A stretch of DNA of 64,000 nucleotides from Sialis fuliginosa (lineage: Eukaryota; Arthropoda; Insecta; Megaloptera; Sialidae), in the NCBI GenBank assembly GCA_961205875.1, contig OY540815.1:18289638-18353637 (forward strand). The letters are read 5' to 3'. The notes below the pieces were generated by a model. The model made no database searches and had not been told where the DNA came from. It saw only the letters and a list, made by a program, of their open reading frames with translations. Position 1 is the stretch's first letter; each line of letters starts with the position of its first letter. Position numbers and translations under genes: made by a program. Positions 20,849-32,790 of the stretch are shown here, piece by piece.

Positions 20849-23800
20849 ATATAAATGGTAGTCGTATGATTATAGCGCAAGTCATTATATTAATTGGTTA
20901 ATGGACTCATTGTCAGCCGTTTAATGTGCTTCCAAAGTAGTCCAGTTCTTAAAGATATAAAACATTGGAATAAGGTACCCACATAAGCACTAGGTTTGAA
21001 AAAAAAATCAGTACCTACACAACATTATATTTTGGTACAATCAAAGGAATAATGTTTTTAGTAACGTTAAAAATATGAGTTAGTCGTATTGGTTTCTGAA
21101 CGATTGAATTGTCGATAGATGTAGGAAAAACGAGTGTATTGTAATTGTGATTTCTTTTTCGCGCGTTAAGGATTACCATGAATGAATATTTCTCTGTTAC
21201 AATAAGGGAGGGAGGCTAAGGTACATCATGTCACCGAATGACAGTTTGACGTTTTTCATTTTTTTGTCGCGTGTCTCAGGACCCTTGTTATGTTTAGAAA
21301 GTTAGATTTAGACTAGACGTACTAGGGCTGCATGCTGACACGAGATTGGCTTAAAAATTCGGACGAGATCGAGACGAAATTTACTTTATTTATTTTTTTA
21401 TAACTATAAGATAAGAATTGTCAGTTGGTCAATAATTAGTAATAAATCGGTCAAAATAAACACGAGTGTATGGCAGTGTATGCCATAAGGGTTCCGATGT
21501 ACGTACTACGTGGATTGTTTGGAGCCAGTTACAGGTGCATTTTTGAATTAGAAAAAAAAGTAATATTCTACTAACTGAGATCTACATTTCGACACCCCAC
21601 ATGCCTAGATATGAAAAAAATTTCTATGACACCCCTCCCTATTATTTCAAAATTTAAAATAATATTGTTGACTTTAGTATTTACCAAAAATTTTTTAGAT
21701 TTTTTGAACCATGTGTTACCGAGTTAGAGGAGGTGAACAGATCAGTAAAATATATTAATTAAAATGTTCAATTAGATAAACATTTCGTTATACTTTTAAA
21801 TACATTTAAAAAAAAAGTTCAGAAGAGTTTATGTCACGTCTATATTTGCCTTAACAAATCCAAACGTTTTGTTAAAAATTTACAGATGGACAGCGCTGAT
21901 ATCGCGAGAAAGAAAATGGTATTTCATTGTTGTTGATTCTGTATGCGTAAATTGAAACGATACTACACACACATACATATAAATATATTATACACATATC
22001 ATTTACTTCGCTTCAATACAATTGCAATATTTTTATCTGCATACAAAAATACATTTAAGTTCGATTTATTTTCACAGAATGCATTTGAAATCTGTTAATT
22101 AGTTTTAGTTAAACGCTTAACACAAAACAAAATTAATCACAATTAGTTAATCAGTTGTTTTAAAATCATTACTACGTCAATTCTTATAAAAAACAATCAC
22201 GGTTATATATAAGGTAAAAAATAATCATATTTAGTGAATTCTTCATTTACAAATCGAGATTAAGTTTAGAATTAACATTAATCATGGTTTGAAAACAACT
22301 GATTAACTAATTGTGGTTAATTTTACTTTATGCAACCCGATGTTAATAATTTGAACATTTGGCTTATCATGTGTTGTTTACGAATGCTTTTGAAGGTGTC
22401 TTCTTTTGACAGACACTTTTGTCCGTCGTAACTAGTGTCCAACCAAACATTCGGCTTCGGCCAAAATAAGGCTGAAGGTTTTGTCGAAGTCGAAGGTTGA
22501 GCTATTTACATTGGCGTAGCCAGGATTTTGTTCAGGGTGGGGGGAAATTTTTTTTTTTAGCCTAGGACCCTAAAAAGTTTTATAAAATTTTGTTTTTAAT
22601 ATAAAATTTTTTCAATGGACTTCAAATTTCGTCTAAATCTAGTTTCGAAGCATGGACTAACTATAACAATAAGACGACTTGTCTCGGCGAGTAGCTCTAT
22701 TTATAAAAAACATATTTTCTGGAATGCTACATGCATTTAATTATATTGGCTTCTGAACGGATCATATTTATTTTAAATATCAAAAAGATAAAAGTAAATG
22801 TTGAATGATAATAATAAATTGCATTTATTGTAAGATAAGATAAACAATAAAATGAAAGCATCTCCGAAATGGGTCGATGACCTACGGACGGCCCCGATGG
22901 GGGCCATCAATTGCAATCAGCCGTGATTGAGATTTCTAAAGTTTTTATGTAAACATTAATCACGTATCCACATGTCAAAATGAGCGGGGCCTAGGCTATA
23001 TACCGGCGTACAGTGTAAGGAGTGTACCCGCGTTCGGATACTAAAATAACTGAATCTAAAAAAACAAAAAAGTTGCTTCAGATTGCGAAAATAAGGAAAA
23101 GTAAAGGGAATCAAAAATGAATGGCATTATATGTATGTACTTAATTACTGAACCGATTTCGATGCGGTTTTCACTAATAATTAGCATGTTTGGAGCTATT
23201 AATATTTTATGAAAATCTAAGATTTAACATCAAAAGACTAAAAAAAATCTTCATCAAGTTGTGTTTTGTTTCCATGATGTCACAGCATACAAATGTCATT
23301 TGTATAAAAACATGGTAGCCATGGATTAAAGAATTCTATAATTTACGGTTTCAATATTTTATTAATTTAATTAAGTCACTATGATCACGTCTTATTCAAA
23401 TATTTTGTCGAACACCGGATGATTTTTGACACACTTTAACAATTAAATATTTTGAAATATATTGATTGAAAATTGAAATATAAAGAAACATTTCATTTTC
23501 GAAATACTTAAGATTTATACTTAATACTTCAGTATTGCTTGACAATACATAATAATGATATTATCCACATTACCTATTACAATATTACAAATTAGGTTAA
23601 TTTACATATCACAAAATTGTAACAAAAATAAAAAACGAACTGTGCTTTTTTTCATATTTAGAATACATACCAACATAAAAAAAATATAAAAATGGCAATT
23701 GGTAAATAAAAGATTAAGTGCATAATTAATACATATTAAACAATTGACAAAAAAATCAATTTGATTTCTGAAGAGTTTATATAAATTAATTAGCGATCGT

Positions 23801-24560
23801 GTTGATGTAAATAAATATTTGTTAAACTTTTATGTAAAATAATACATAAAAACATGTATTTTAAAGAGCTTATTGCACTTTATGGCATGTTTTCATTGAC
23901 GAATAAAAAGTAAAGTGTATAAAGCTTTTTGTAATAATCTGCCTAGACGCTGTTCATTGAATATTATATTCTATGGCTTGGAAAAATTGAGCGGTATGTA
24001 ACGAATTCTCACAGAAAGAAGTAGCCGCAGTTGTATTTATTTAAAAAAATATATTTAAACCATTAGATGGACATGGACTTCAATAAATCGAATACATGTA
24101 TTTTCTATTACATTTTGTTTTGTTTTTATTCTTTTATTTATACTTATTTCATTTACATAGTTTATAGTATATTTGATTTAGTTTAGTAAAAACAAGGGCT
24201 ACACATGAGACGAGAGTTAGCCCCTGGAATGAGTGTATGTACGTACATATATTATAATAATAATATACATAAAAACAAACTTGTTTGTTTAAACGTCAAA
24301 AATTTAGGCTATTAATAAAGATATAAATTTGAGAACGATGTCGTTATCTCAATAAAAATAAATTTTTGACGTTTAAACAAACAAGTTTGTTTTTATTTAT
24401 ATTTAACGTCACTACTATTATATTATAATAATATACATATATGTTATATTATAATTAATATTTTTAAATATTTTTTTAAATATTTCATTCAATGATGAAG
24501 GGAGCGAGGAGTGCCAAAAGAGATTACGATGGTACTGGTGGTACCACACAAATAATTACC
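20849..24560. other. Gene-free region with repeat fragments
   Basis: No gene recognised. Holds half-elements of the CAGTGGCGTAGCC type (about 22515), a moderately GC-rich stretch at 22860-23040, a repeat at about 23100-23320 shared with 35577-35800 (inverted), and the hairpin element at 24269-24396. Confidence 0.45.
24269..24396. repeat. Short hairpin element
   Basis: Arms 24269-24306 and 24359-24396 are 38-nt inverted repeats (ATAAAAACAAACTTGTTTGT and complement). The sequences outside the arms, ATTATAATAATATACATA, also recur on both sides, suggesting an insertion with duplicated flanks. Confidence 0.7.
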
Positions 24561-25025
24561 TAAGGTGCTGGCACCAGTCTTGGCCGCTTTAAGAGCAAGG
24601 TATACTGTTTCTAGGTTTGATGGGCTTTTTTGTAATTCCCATGAACTCATATCACTAATAAAACAAATATCTCTTTATTAAATCAATTTAATTACCAAAG
24701 TCCGCAAATATAGTTTATTTTTTAAATTAATGCATTTTATTTTGTTTATGATTTTTCTCCTAGTAAAATCAATAATAGACACTTGCTAATGATACGACAT
24801 AAAAGTTATAAAATAAAGAATCGTAAAATTTGAAAAACAATTTAAAGCAGATGCAGATTAGTTTAAATTTCCATCATTTTGACACCCATTAGCCGATTGT
24901 CATCAAATTAAGTTGTTAAGTGTCTATAGATTATGATTCAGTAATAGCAGTAATTAAATATCAACAAATATTTTTAATTTAGTACATTTAATTAAACAAG
25001 TGTCCAAGACTGGCACCAGTACCTT
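24561..25025. mobile_element. TA-type MITE (TAAGGTACTGGCACCAGT family)
   Basis: It starts TAAGGTGCTGGCACCAGT and ends ACTGGCACCAGTACCTT, with the internal sequence of the copies at 14113 and 33654. At about 465 nt it is slightly shorter than they are, and its terminal bases are worn. Confidence 0.75.
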
Positions 25026-26674
25026 CTTTAAAGTTATCAATTATTTAACTTTATTTTTAGTTAATTTTTTTAACACCGGCTATTAGTTTGAAATATTTAT
25101 TAGATAAATTACACCATAGTTGTATGTGTTAGGTAATGTTATTTTTCATAGAGCGTTCTCCACTTCTCCCTACGAGTGTCCCCCGGAACATTACAGGCCG
25201 GAACCGGAAATGTCGGCGAGGCGTTGAACATGAACAAGCTAGACGTCGCGCTTTTCTTAACTAATCCGATTTATGTCACTACATAGAGCACAGATGTGAG
25301 AAGAATTGAATAGAAATATTACACAGAAACTCAAGTTAAAAATATGGTTATGAATTTTTTTAAAAAAGATCCGTTCAGAAGCCAAAGTGTGTTTAATTCT
25401 CGTCTTAAATTTTTTTTTGCGTATGTACATTGATAAATTAGCATTATATATTAAATTTCGTTAGTAGCTCACTTAAAAGTTTACATTTTCTGAAAGAGAA
25501 CATTACAGTCTCCATATTTACTTAGTTTAATATCGATTGGTTTTAATTTTCTATTATAAAAATATAAACAAAGTTCAATTTGTCGTGAAATTGAAATTTT
25601 TAAGTGACGGCAACACGCTACAGGTCGCAAAACGTAATAAATTAACAACAGACATTCTTTTGAATTAACTTCATCTTTTAACTGAATAGAATCCTATTAA
25701 AACTCAGCCAAAAATTTTCAGTTTACTTGAACGAAAAACGATATTTCTGAAAAAAATGAATCGTGAAATATTTAGTTAGTTAGTTAACAAAATATCCGCC
25801 GAGAAGCGCCACAGTAGCTGCAACTGACATATTATAATAATCTGTTGTATTTTTTAATTATTTTATTCAAAGGTATGATTTTTTTACAAATTACAATGAA
25901 TCTTAAGTTCTGTTTCATTACGTTGCACATTTAATCAAATATTAAGTCCGTGAAATTACTTCGAAAAAGTTAAGAACCACTGGGTTATATGATCAGATAT
26001 AATTATGATTTTTCTGTAACCGACCATATCTCTAACAATAAGATTATTTATTTTTATAAAAATATTTTTTTGCTGTCCTGCTACTTTTATGACACATATA
26101 TTTTCCATATCGGCTGCTTTATTTCAGATTTCAGCCCCACAACAGTGATTAATAACTCAAAAGATTGATGTTTATATCCACACAGGTGTACCAACCTTGT
26201 GGCGCGGACGTCACACAGAGAAAACCTATTGACCGCATCTCGACTGAGAATAAATATGTAATAGTTAACTTATCATATGTAAAGTATACTTATTGTATAC
26301 CCTGCTAGTTTTGGCTACAAAGTAATATATATGTACTAGGAAATCTGTCATATAATATATTAAATAGAATAAAATACTCGTAGTATAGTGGTGATAAAAA
26401 AAAAACTCGTTCAATATTTACGAAACCATAGACTAGCTACAAAGTATTTGGGATATTACGAAACATTGTTTGGAATTTTAAAAAGTATTTGGGTTGTCTT
26501 AAAAATATCTATATCAATTCATTTTACTAATTTAATAAACTATATTACAAAGATGTATTTATAAGTGTAAGTTATTTTTAAAGGGGAATATGTATAAAGC
26601 AGAAAAATTAGGTGAATTTTGAGAATTATTATCGCAAAAACTAATTGTTCGATTTCATACAGGTTTATTTTATT

Positions 26675-26705
<31 letters not shown>

Positions 26706-26869
26706 TGAGGTATGTTTATAATTTTTTTATGAATATAGGTATATCAACAGGGAACGCTGCAGTCGGCTGATCTGGAACACTTTCAAAGAGATTCTTAAAA
26801 GTTAATGTATGCCCTTCGCTACGTAGGATTTTTTGAAAAAAAATTATGCTTGATTTAGAATTAATTAAT

Positions 26870-27275
26870 AAAATGGACGTATTTATATAATATTTCTTTT
26901 AATTGAAATTAAAAGAATATATTAATGATAAGTTTCGAATAAATGTAGAGTCGCATGCAGAAGTGGTCGACCAGATTTCATTCAAATTCGCTTAGTATAT
27001 ATATATAGGCTCCTTCCATTTAATTATTATAATATTTAATATTTAAATCATTTCTCCATGTACCAAACAAATACAGATATTTTGAAACTCATTTGCTATA
27101 GATAAAGAAGTATTCTTCGTTTATAGTACTCATATATATTTGTGCGATTGTGGCAATAAATATTTAATATTCCGTACTTTCGTATGTAACTATAGTATGT
27201 AACTAGAAAAAGAATCTGTTGTAAGCGATTCTGACATTTACGGTGGCAGACGACTTCTGAAGCCCATAGTACGTG
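26870..27275 (+). repeat. Dispersed repeat, copy 1 (partner at 48160-48560)
   Basis: It shares with 48160-48560, in the same orientation, blocks such as GTTTCGAATAAATGTAGAGT, CATTTCTCCATGTACCAAAC and GTGGCAGACGACTTCTGAAG, interrupted by small indels. No coding frame. Class unknown. Confidence 0.75.
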
Positions 27276-29536
27276 TTTTCGTTCTAGTCAAATCCTCTCT
27301 CTTACTCTTTTTCATATATTTATTGACACATACACATTGCACATACACACACACATATTATTTATACATATTTGACATTTTCCCGATGATGAACGTTAGC
27401 TGGATGTGGTATATCACATCTCCGTGGCTAACTCCGACACAAATCACAGATAACCTGTGTGTTGACGCTCCACTGTCAGTGTCGGGTTACTCGCAGACAC
27501 ACAAAAATATACATAAATTATTCAACGCACCCAGTGGCGTACGTACCATCACAGTAAAATAACTTATTCGATCAATATTCAATATTAACAGGTATAAAAA
27601 GTTCGAAATTTTCTATTTGGCATCTGAGCCTATTTTTGTGATTTCTTTATGGCAGTCAACCTGTTAATTCAGTATTAAATTCGTACAAATAAACTGTTCA
27701 ATTGTAAATTACCTTAATACAGGTGTGTTCTAAATAAATTATCATGTAGTCTAAACTAATTAGAGTTTTCGAGTAAAGTCGATATTTTTATTATGAAATA
27801 TCACATGTAAATTTTCCTAAATACAGGTCTGTTCTAATTTAACTGTCTTATAGCCTAAACTCCAAACTGATTTAGGGTCTTAGTCCTTGTAGCAGTGAAA
27901 GTTACATCAAAATCGGTTAAGTAGTTTTCACAAGTCGGAAAAATAAACGTACAGAAATGAATATGTAGAATCAAAAATTCGAAAATATTTTAACTGTACA
28001 AATAGTATGGATTATAATACAACAGCTATACATTTCATGTAGGTATAAAAAATGTAAGACATGTTATTGTCATTTTGCTTGTATTATTTAGCATTGAAAA
28101 AACATCATAATCAAGCAATTCATGGAATATTAAAAACAAAACACTATTGCTTTAATTATTATTGCTGATTTGAGTAAGTAGTACACCTGCGACTTGTTGA
28201 ATAAAGACAAAGCGATGTTAGGTAAGGTAAGAGATGATTAGGGCTCTTTGTCTAGAGACAGGTGTTGGCCCCAGGTGTGTGATCTTTATAAGTGGTTCAT
28301 AATTAGTCAAGAAACAAACCATCCTGGGATCACGAACATTAAACAAGAACTTAAAAATATGAATAAAATTACAACTTCTTACTTTAAAAATATTTTAACT
28401 TTTAAAGTATTCTAGATTCTAGATAATAATAAGCTCGGTATTTATTTTGATAGTTTTTAGAAAATTTGTCTGTCTGTCTGCTTGTTCCAACATAACATGA
28501 TCACTACTAAACTGATTTTGATAGGACTTTCATTATTAGAAAGCTTGGGATCCTCGAATTATGACAGGCTTATATTAAGAAAAATTTCCAAAAAGTTTTC
28601 CATTAGAAATAAATAAAAATTACAGAAAAAACAATTACTATTGTAGGTATAATTGGGTTGGCCAAGTACGTATTACGAAAATATCCGTATGGGGAACCGT
28701 ACATGACTTCCATGTTCTTTCTATCTTTTTAAATAATTTTTAAATATTTTTTTTAAAAATATTTTATTTATATGTATAACTTACTACAGTTATCGTGAAC
28801 GAAAGAAAATTATACATCCAGACACACAGACACACGCACAGTCGCCATGCGGAAAACAACTTTTAGTTAGTACAATCAAAATCTGTCATTATCTCGGACA
28901 CCATTTTTCGACGGTATTACAATATTTCCATTTCCTTCGGAACATGGAAGTAAAATTAATACGAGAATAGTATTGTGTAATGTAAGAAATTGATGGTTAA
29001 AATTGAATATCTGGTAGAGGATCCCACGCCAGCGGTGTGCTTTACTAATTTGTAAGTTTGCGTGGGCTGTGTGAATTTTTAATACGTCTTAATGACAAAA
29101 CTTGCGCCCAGCTTTGCACCTGCGGCCTGAGTTACTGCAGTACACACATACAAACACACTCGCTAGAGCGTAATTCAGTTTATTTATTTTTTGTAAACAT
29201 TTCAGTAAAATGTTGCAAATAAATTTAAAAGTGTTGAAGATAATAAATTTTACATGATGGAAAAAATAAAATTGCTACATATATTTCTATATATTCTCTT
29301 TTAAACTGAATTTTAAATAATGCTAAATAATAATAAGATTGAAATAAGTTAATGTAGTAGGCATAATTTACATATTATGATACAATATATTGATATATTT
29401 GATACGGCTTCAATGTGCTACAGATGTTAATGATGAAAGATATAATTACAAATATCAAAGATATGAGATTACCTTACCTATGCATTGTAATATTAAATAA
29501 TTATTGTTAGGTACAATTAGATTTGTTACAAAACCC

Positions 29537-29690
29537 TATAAGGTACTGGCACCAGTCTTGGATCATACCCCAGTGTTGGATACTTGTTTAATTAAATGTA
29601 CTAAATTAAAGGCAAAAAGTAGTCATTGCCCCCCACTGAAAATGTTGGGGGGAGCAACTGTCCCCACCCCTCCTTCCCTGAATGTTTAGA
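29537..29690. mobile_element. Chimeric fragment: MITE end fused to hAT-like MITE piece
   Basis: TAAGGTACTGGCACCAGT, the left end of the TA-type MITE, runs about 70 nt and then changes at about 29608 into the AAAAAGTAGTCATTGCCCCC-type sequence of the CAGTGGCGCCGG hAT-like family. Neither element has its other end here. Confidence 0.65.
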
Positions 29691-31341
29691 GCAGACGATA
29701 ACACAGGCATTCATCAATATAAAAAAATATGGATGAAGCCGCGGGTAAAAACAATTTCATTTTGTAATTTTTAGTATTTGTTTAGAAAATATTAAACATT
29801 GTAATTTGTAACTTATACATTAAGCAGGTAATATAAAATTTTTACCCAAAGATGGGCTCTCGTCAAATGATTATTTGAAGCTATAGTGTGGTTAACTAGA
29901 ATATTATAAATTTACGAGACACCAAACCTTTTAGGGGTTGTTGGTATTTAAGAAATACCCACCTGTTTTCCCACTAGTAGAAAATACTTTCTTAAAGGTT
30001 AAAAAACTAATTTTAAGTTCTACCCTCGCACTAGCGAGTTGTTAATTTTTAAAAAGCGACATTTTCATGCTGACACGCACGAAAAAATATACACTGTACT
30101 CAAACAGTGCTTCTCAAAATGTATTTCCGTGTTTATTATAGTTTAATAAATGTGAAAAAAAATTGTTTTTCTTACATTTATAAAACACTGTAAGCCAGCG
30201 GTTCCCAATCAACGGTAGATTTTTATTTGGTTCACTGTTTTAAACCTGATCTCAATTGTAGTAATGATGGTCCGCTGGGAATTGAATTGTCTTTATTTTT
30301 GTGTTATTGTTAAGACTCCGAAATCGTTTAAAAAACAACTAATTATTACATAAAGCTTTTGATTTTTTTTATTGATTTTAATTGAATCGGTGAGAAGAAG
30401 AGTAGAACAAGATAATAAGTTTTAAGTTTCAAAAATCTGTTTTTTTACGTTTTGGAAAGGTATATTATGAATTCTCTATATTATTTATGTAAGTATATAA
30501 ATATATTTTATTAAAAATCAATTATTTTCAATAATTCAAATACTTATCTATGATAATATAAAAAAAATCTTCTGTCCACTATACATTTCAAAATATTTTA
30601 TATATACCTTCTTTTCAAAAATTGGCGACTCCTGACGTAAATATATTGTTTTTTAGAAAACTTCTTCATAAGATTTTTTTTATTAGTAATTGTATTAGGA
30701 AGGAATCGAGAGAGTAATAAGAGTTTCAAAATAAAAAAATCTTGTGAAAATTGAATACGTGAAAATGACTGTCAACAGTGAAATGTACCTATGTAGCTTC
30801 ATATAGAAAGCAACGTATCATAAACAATACGCTATTGAAGAAAGAAAATTTACATGTGTATGTTACACAGATGCATATAACGCAGAGGTCACGTGGGGGT
30901 CATCGCGTTTGCCATCAACCGCGTACTGTGTATTCACATTCAAACAGGGCCGGTTTTAAAGTCATGGGTTCCTGAAATCAATACTAATAAATATTAAATA
31001 CATCCATAATTAATATTACGAATGCGGAAGTGTCTCTTGATGAAATTTAAAATATTTTTAATCTGTAAGTCGTTTTTAGGCAATATGCTAATATAACCTA
31101 TTTTGATAATGGGGGAAAACGTTGTTTAACATTTTCTTTTATACTTTTTAGTGACTGTGTGCAAGGTACATTTTTAATGATAACACTTTAGAAGTTTTAG
31201 CAATTATTTATTTATTAATTGTTGTATAAATCTATTGTATATGATGTACTTATAGTGTATTATGTAGCAATCAGCGCGAAGGTACTATAGCGAGATGTTT
31301 ACCGTGTCAGGAGTTGTAAACCAAGTGTGTTGTTTTGAAAA

Positions 31342-31452
31342 ATGAAAGATCCTGTTTTAGAGCGGTTAGAAAAGGATAGCGATATATATTTAGAGAGGGG
31401 GAAAAATTCAGAGCGTTTGGAAAAACCCCGGTCGGCATGTTTAAAACCTTAA
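31342..31452 (+). other. Unrecognised small open frame, 36 residues
   Basis: The frame starts MKDPVLERLEKD and ends RSACLKP before TAA. Composition is charged and balanced, unlike the F/I/Y/K-rich chance frames nearby, and the surrounding sequence is a little GC-richer. It could be a scrap of a transposon protein or chance. No family is recognised. Confidence 0.2.
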
Positions 31453-32408
31453 GCTTTATTGGACCTTTACCGCCGATCCTGGGATATCCAAATCGAACGT
31501 GTTTAAAACGAAATGGACAGGCTTAAGAAATTTAAAAGTTTTATAATATTGTAAACTAAAGAAATTTGTCGCCTAACAGCAATAAAGTTGTTTCTTAAAA
31601 ATAAATGTGTGTATGAAATATTTACATTAAAATTTTGGAAATCTAATATTTTAGCGTGGGAACGTCGCTACAACGTTTTTCAATGTAACTGTTTTTTTTT
31701 TTATAAAACTATTATAATAAAAATAAGTACATTTGTATGTATGTATTTTTCAAAGTTCAAATAAAATAGGATAAATGATTTTTAGACTAATAGATTTTAT
31801 AAATTATATAAATGTTCATAACAATCAATTCAACGTGGGCGAAGCCGCATGTAGGCCGCTATATAGTACATATATGTATTTATGTTCAAATTGGTTTAAA
31901 AACATCCAATATAATTTACGAATTGAATGTGAGAGAAATAATATTATCATTCTTTTCAATGTAGAAATGCTTGATTGGAGAGAATGCGAATTTAATGCGG
32001 TTTTAAATAAGTAATTTGTTCAAAACAATGCAAATATAAAAGCAATTAGTTTTTAAAGCTACTTTTAATTTAAAAAAATAATAAAAATAACGTTCCTCGA
32101 AATTGAATTAACAACAATAAAAATCAATTATGTAATTCAATGAAAATGCGGAATTCAAAATTGTTTCAATACAACAATAAATTAGTGAGTACATAATGAT
32201 AATAATTAAGATATGGATAATCAAAAATAGAGTGTATTTTCAAACATGGCAAAATAGTTCACCATTGGTTTTTGATTAATTCTAGATCTTTGATTGGTTT
32301 AAAACTTGCACAAACAAATGAATTAATAGTCGATTTATGAAGCATTGTTTCCAAACACCAAATAGAAACAGTGGTATTGGTTGACCTGATTATTTAATTA
32401 CATACAAT

Positions 32409-32782
32409 CAGTGGCGCCGGAGCTGAGGGGGAGGGCATTTGCCCCCCTCCCAATTTTCAGTGAGGGACAATGAGTATTTTTCCCCCTCAAAATTTGGATC
32501 CTGTTTTTTTAAGGTAATTTTTTTACTAAATACTTTAATTTTTGTAAACTGATGTTAAAGCTCATAAACAAATTATAAAATGTAACTACCAGTCTAATCA
32601 AAGACAAAGAAAAATAAAAAGTGAGTACAGTGGAACCTCATTATGTTTTAACAAATAATACGATATTAATCAAGCTGAAGAAAATTGAAGTTACTTTTTA
32701 ATTTTAAGAACTCTAAGTTAAATCAGCTTAATTTTTGAGGTTCGTATTGCCCCTCCAGAAAAAATTGGTTCCGGCGCCATTG
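32409..32782. mobile_element. hAT-like MITE with perfect 8-bp target duplication
   Basis: The element begins CAGTGGCGCCGGAGC and ends GGTTCCGGCGCCATTG. It is flanked by identical CATACAAT at 32401-32408 and 32783-32790. The 8-bp duplication and CA[AG]TGG terminus indicate mobilisation by a hAT transposase. 374 nt, no coding. Related pieces lie at 17945, 29608 and 62785. Confidence 0.92.
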
Positions 32783-32790
32783 CATACAAT

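Larger units (their letters stand above)
25026..32408. other. Gene-free region with dispersed repeats
   Basis: No gene recognised. It includes a GC-richer stretch at 25190-25260, a TA microsatellite at about 26680-26705, a dispersed repeat at 26870-27275, a chimeric MITE/hAT fragment at 29537-29690, and a GAAGCCGCGGGT motif at 29735 typical of lepidopteran repeats. Confidence 0.45.

Noticed and set aside
26680-26705. TA dinucleotide run as a regulatory or structural element
   Set aside because: Plain microsatellite; no further signal.
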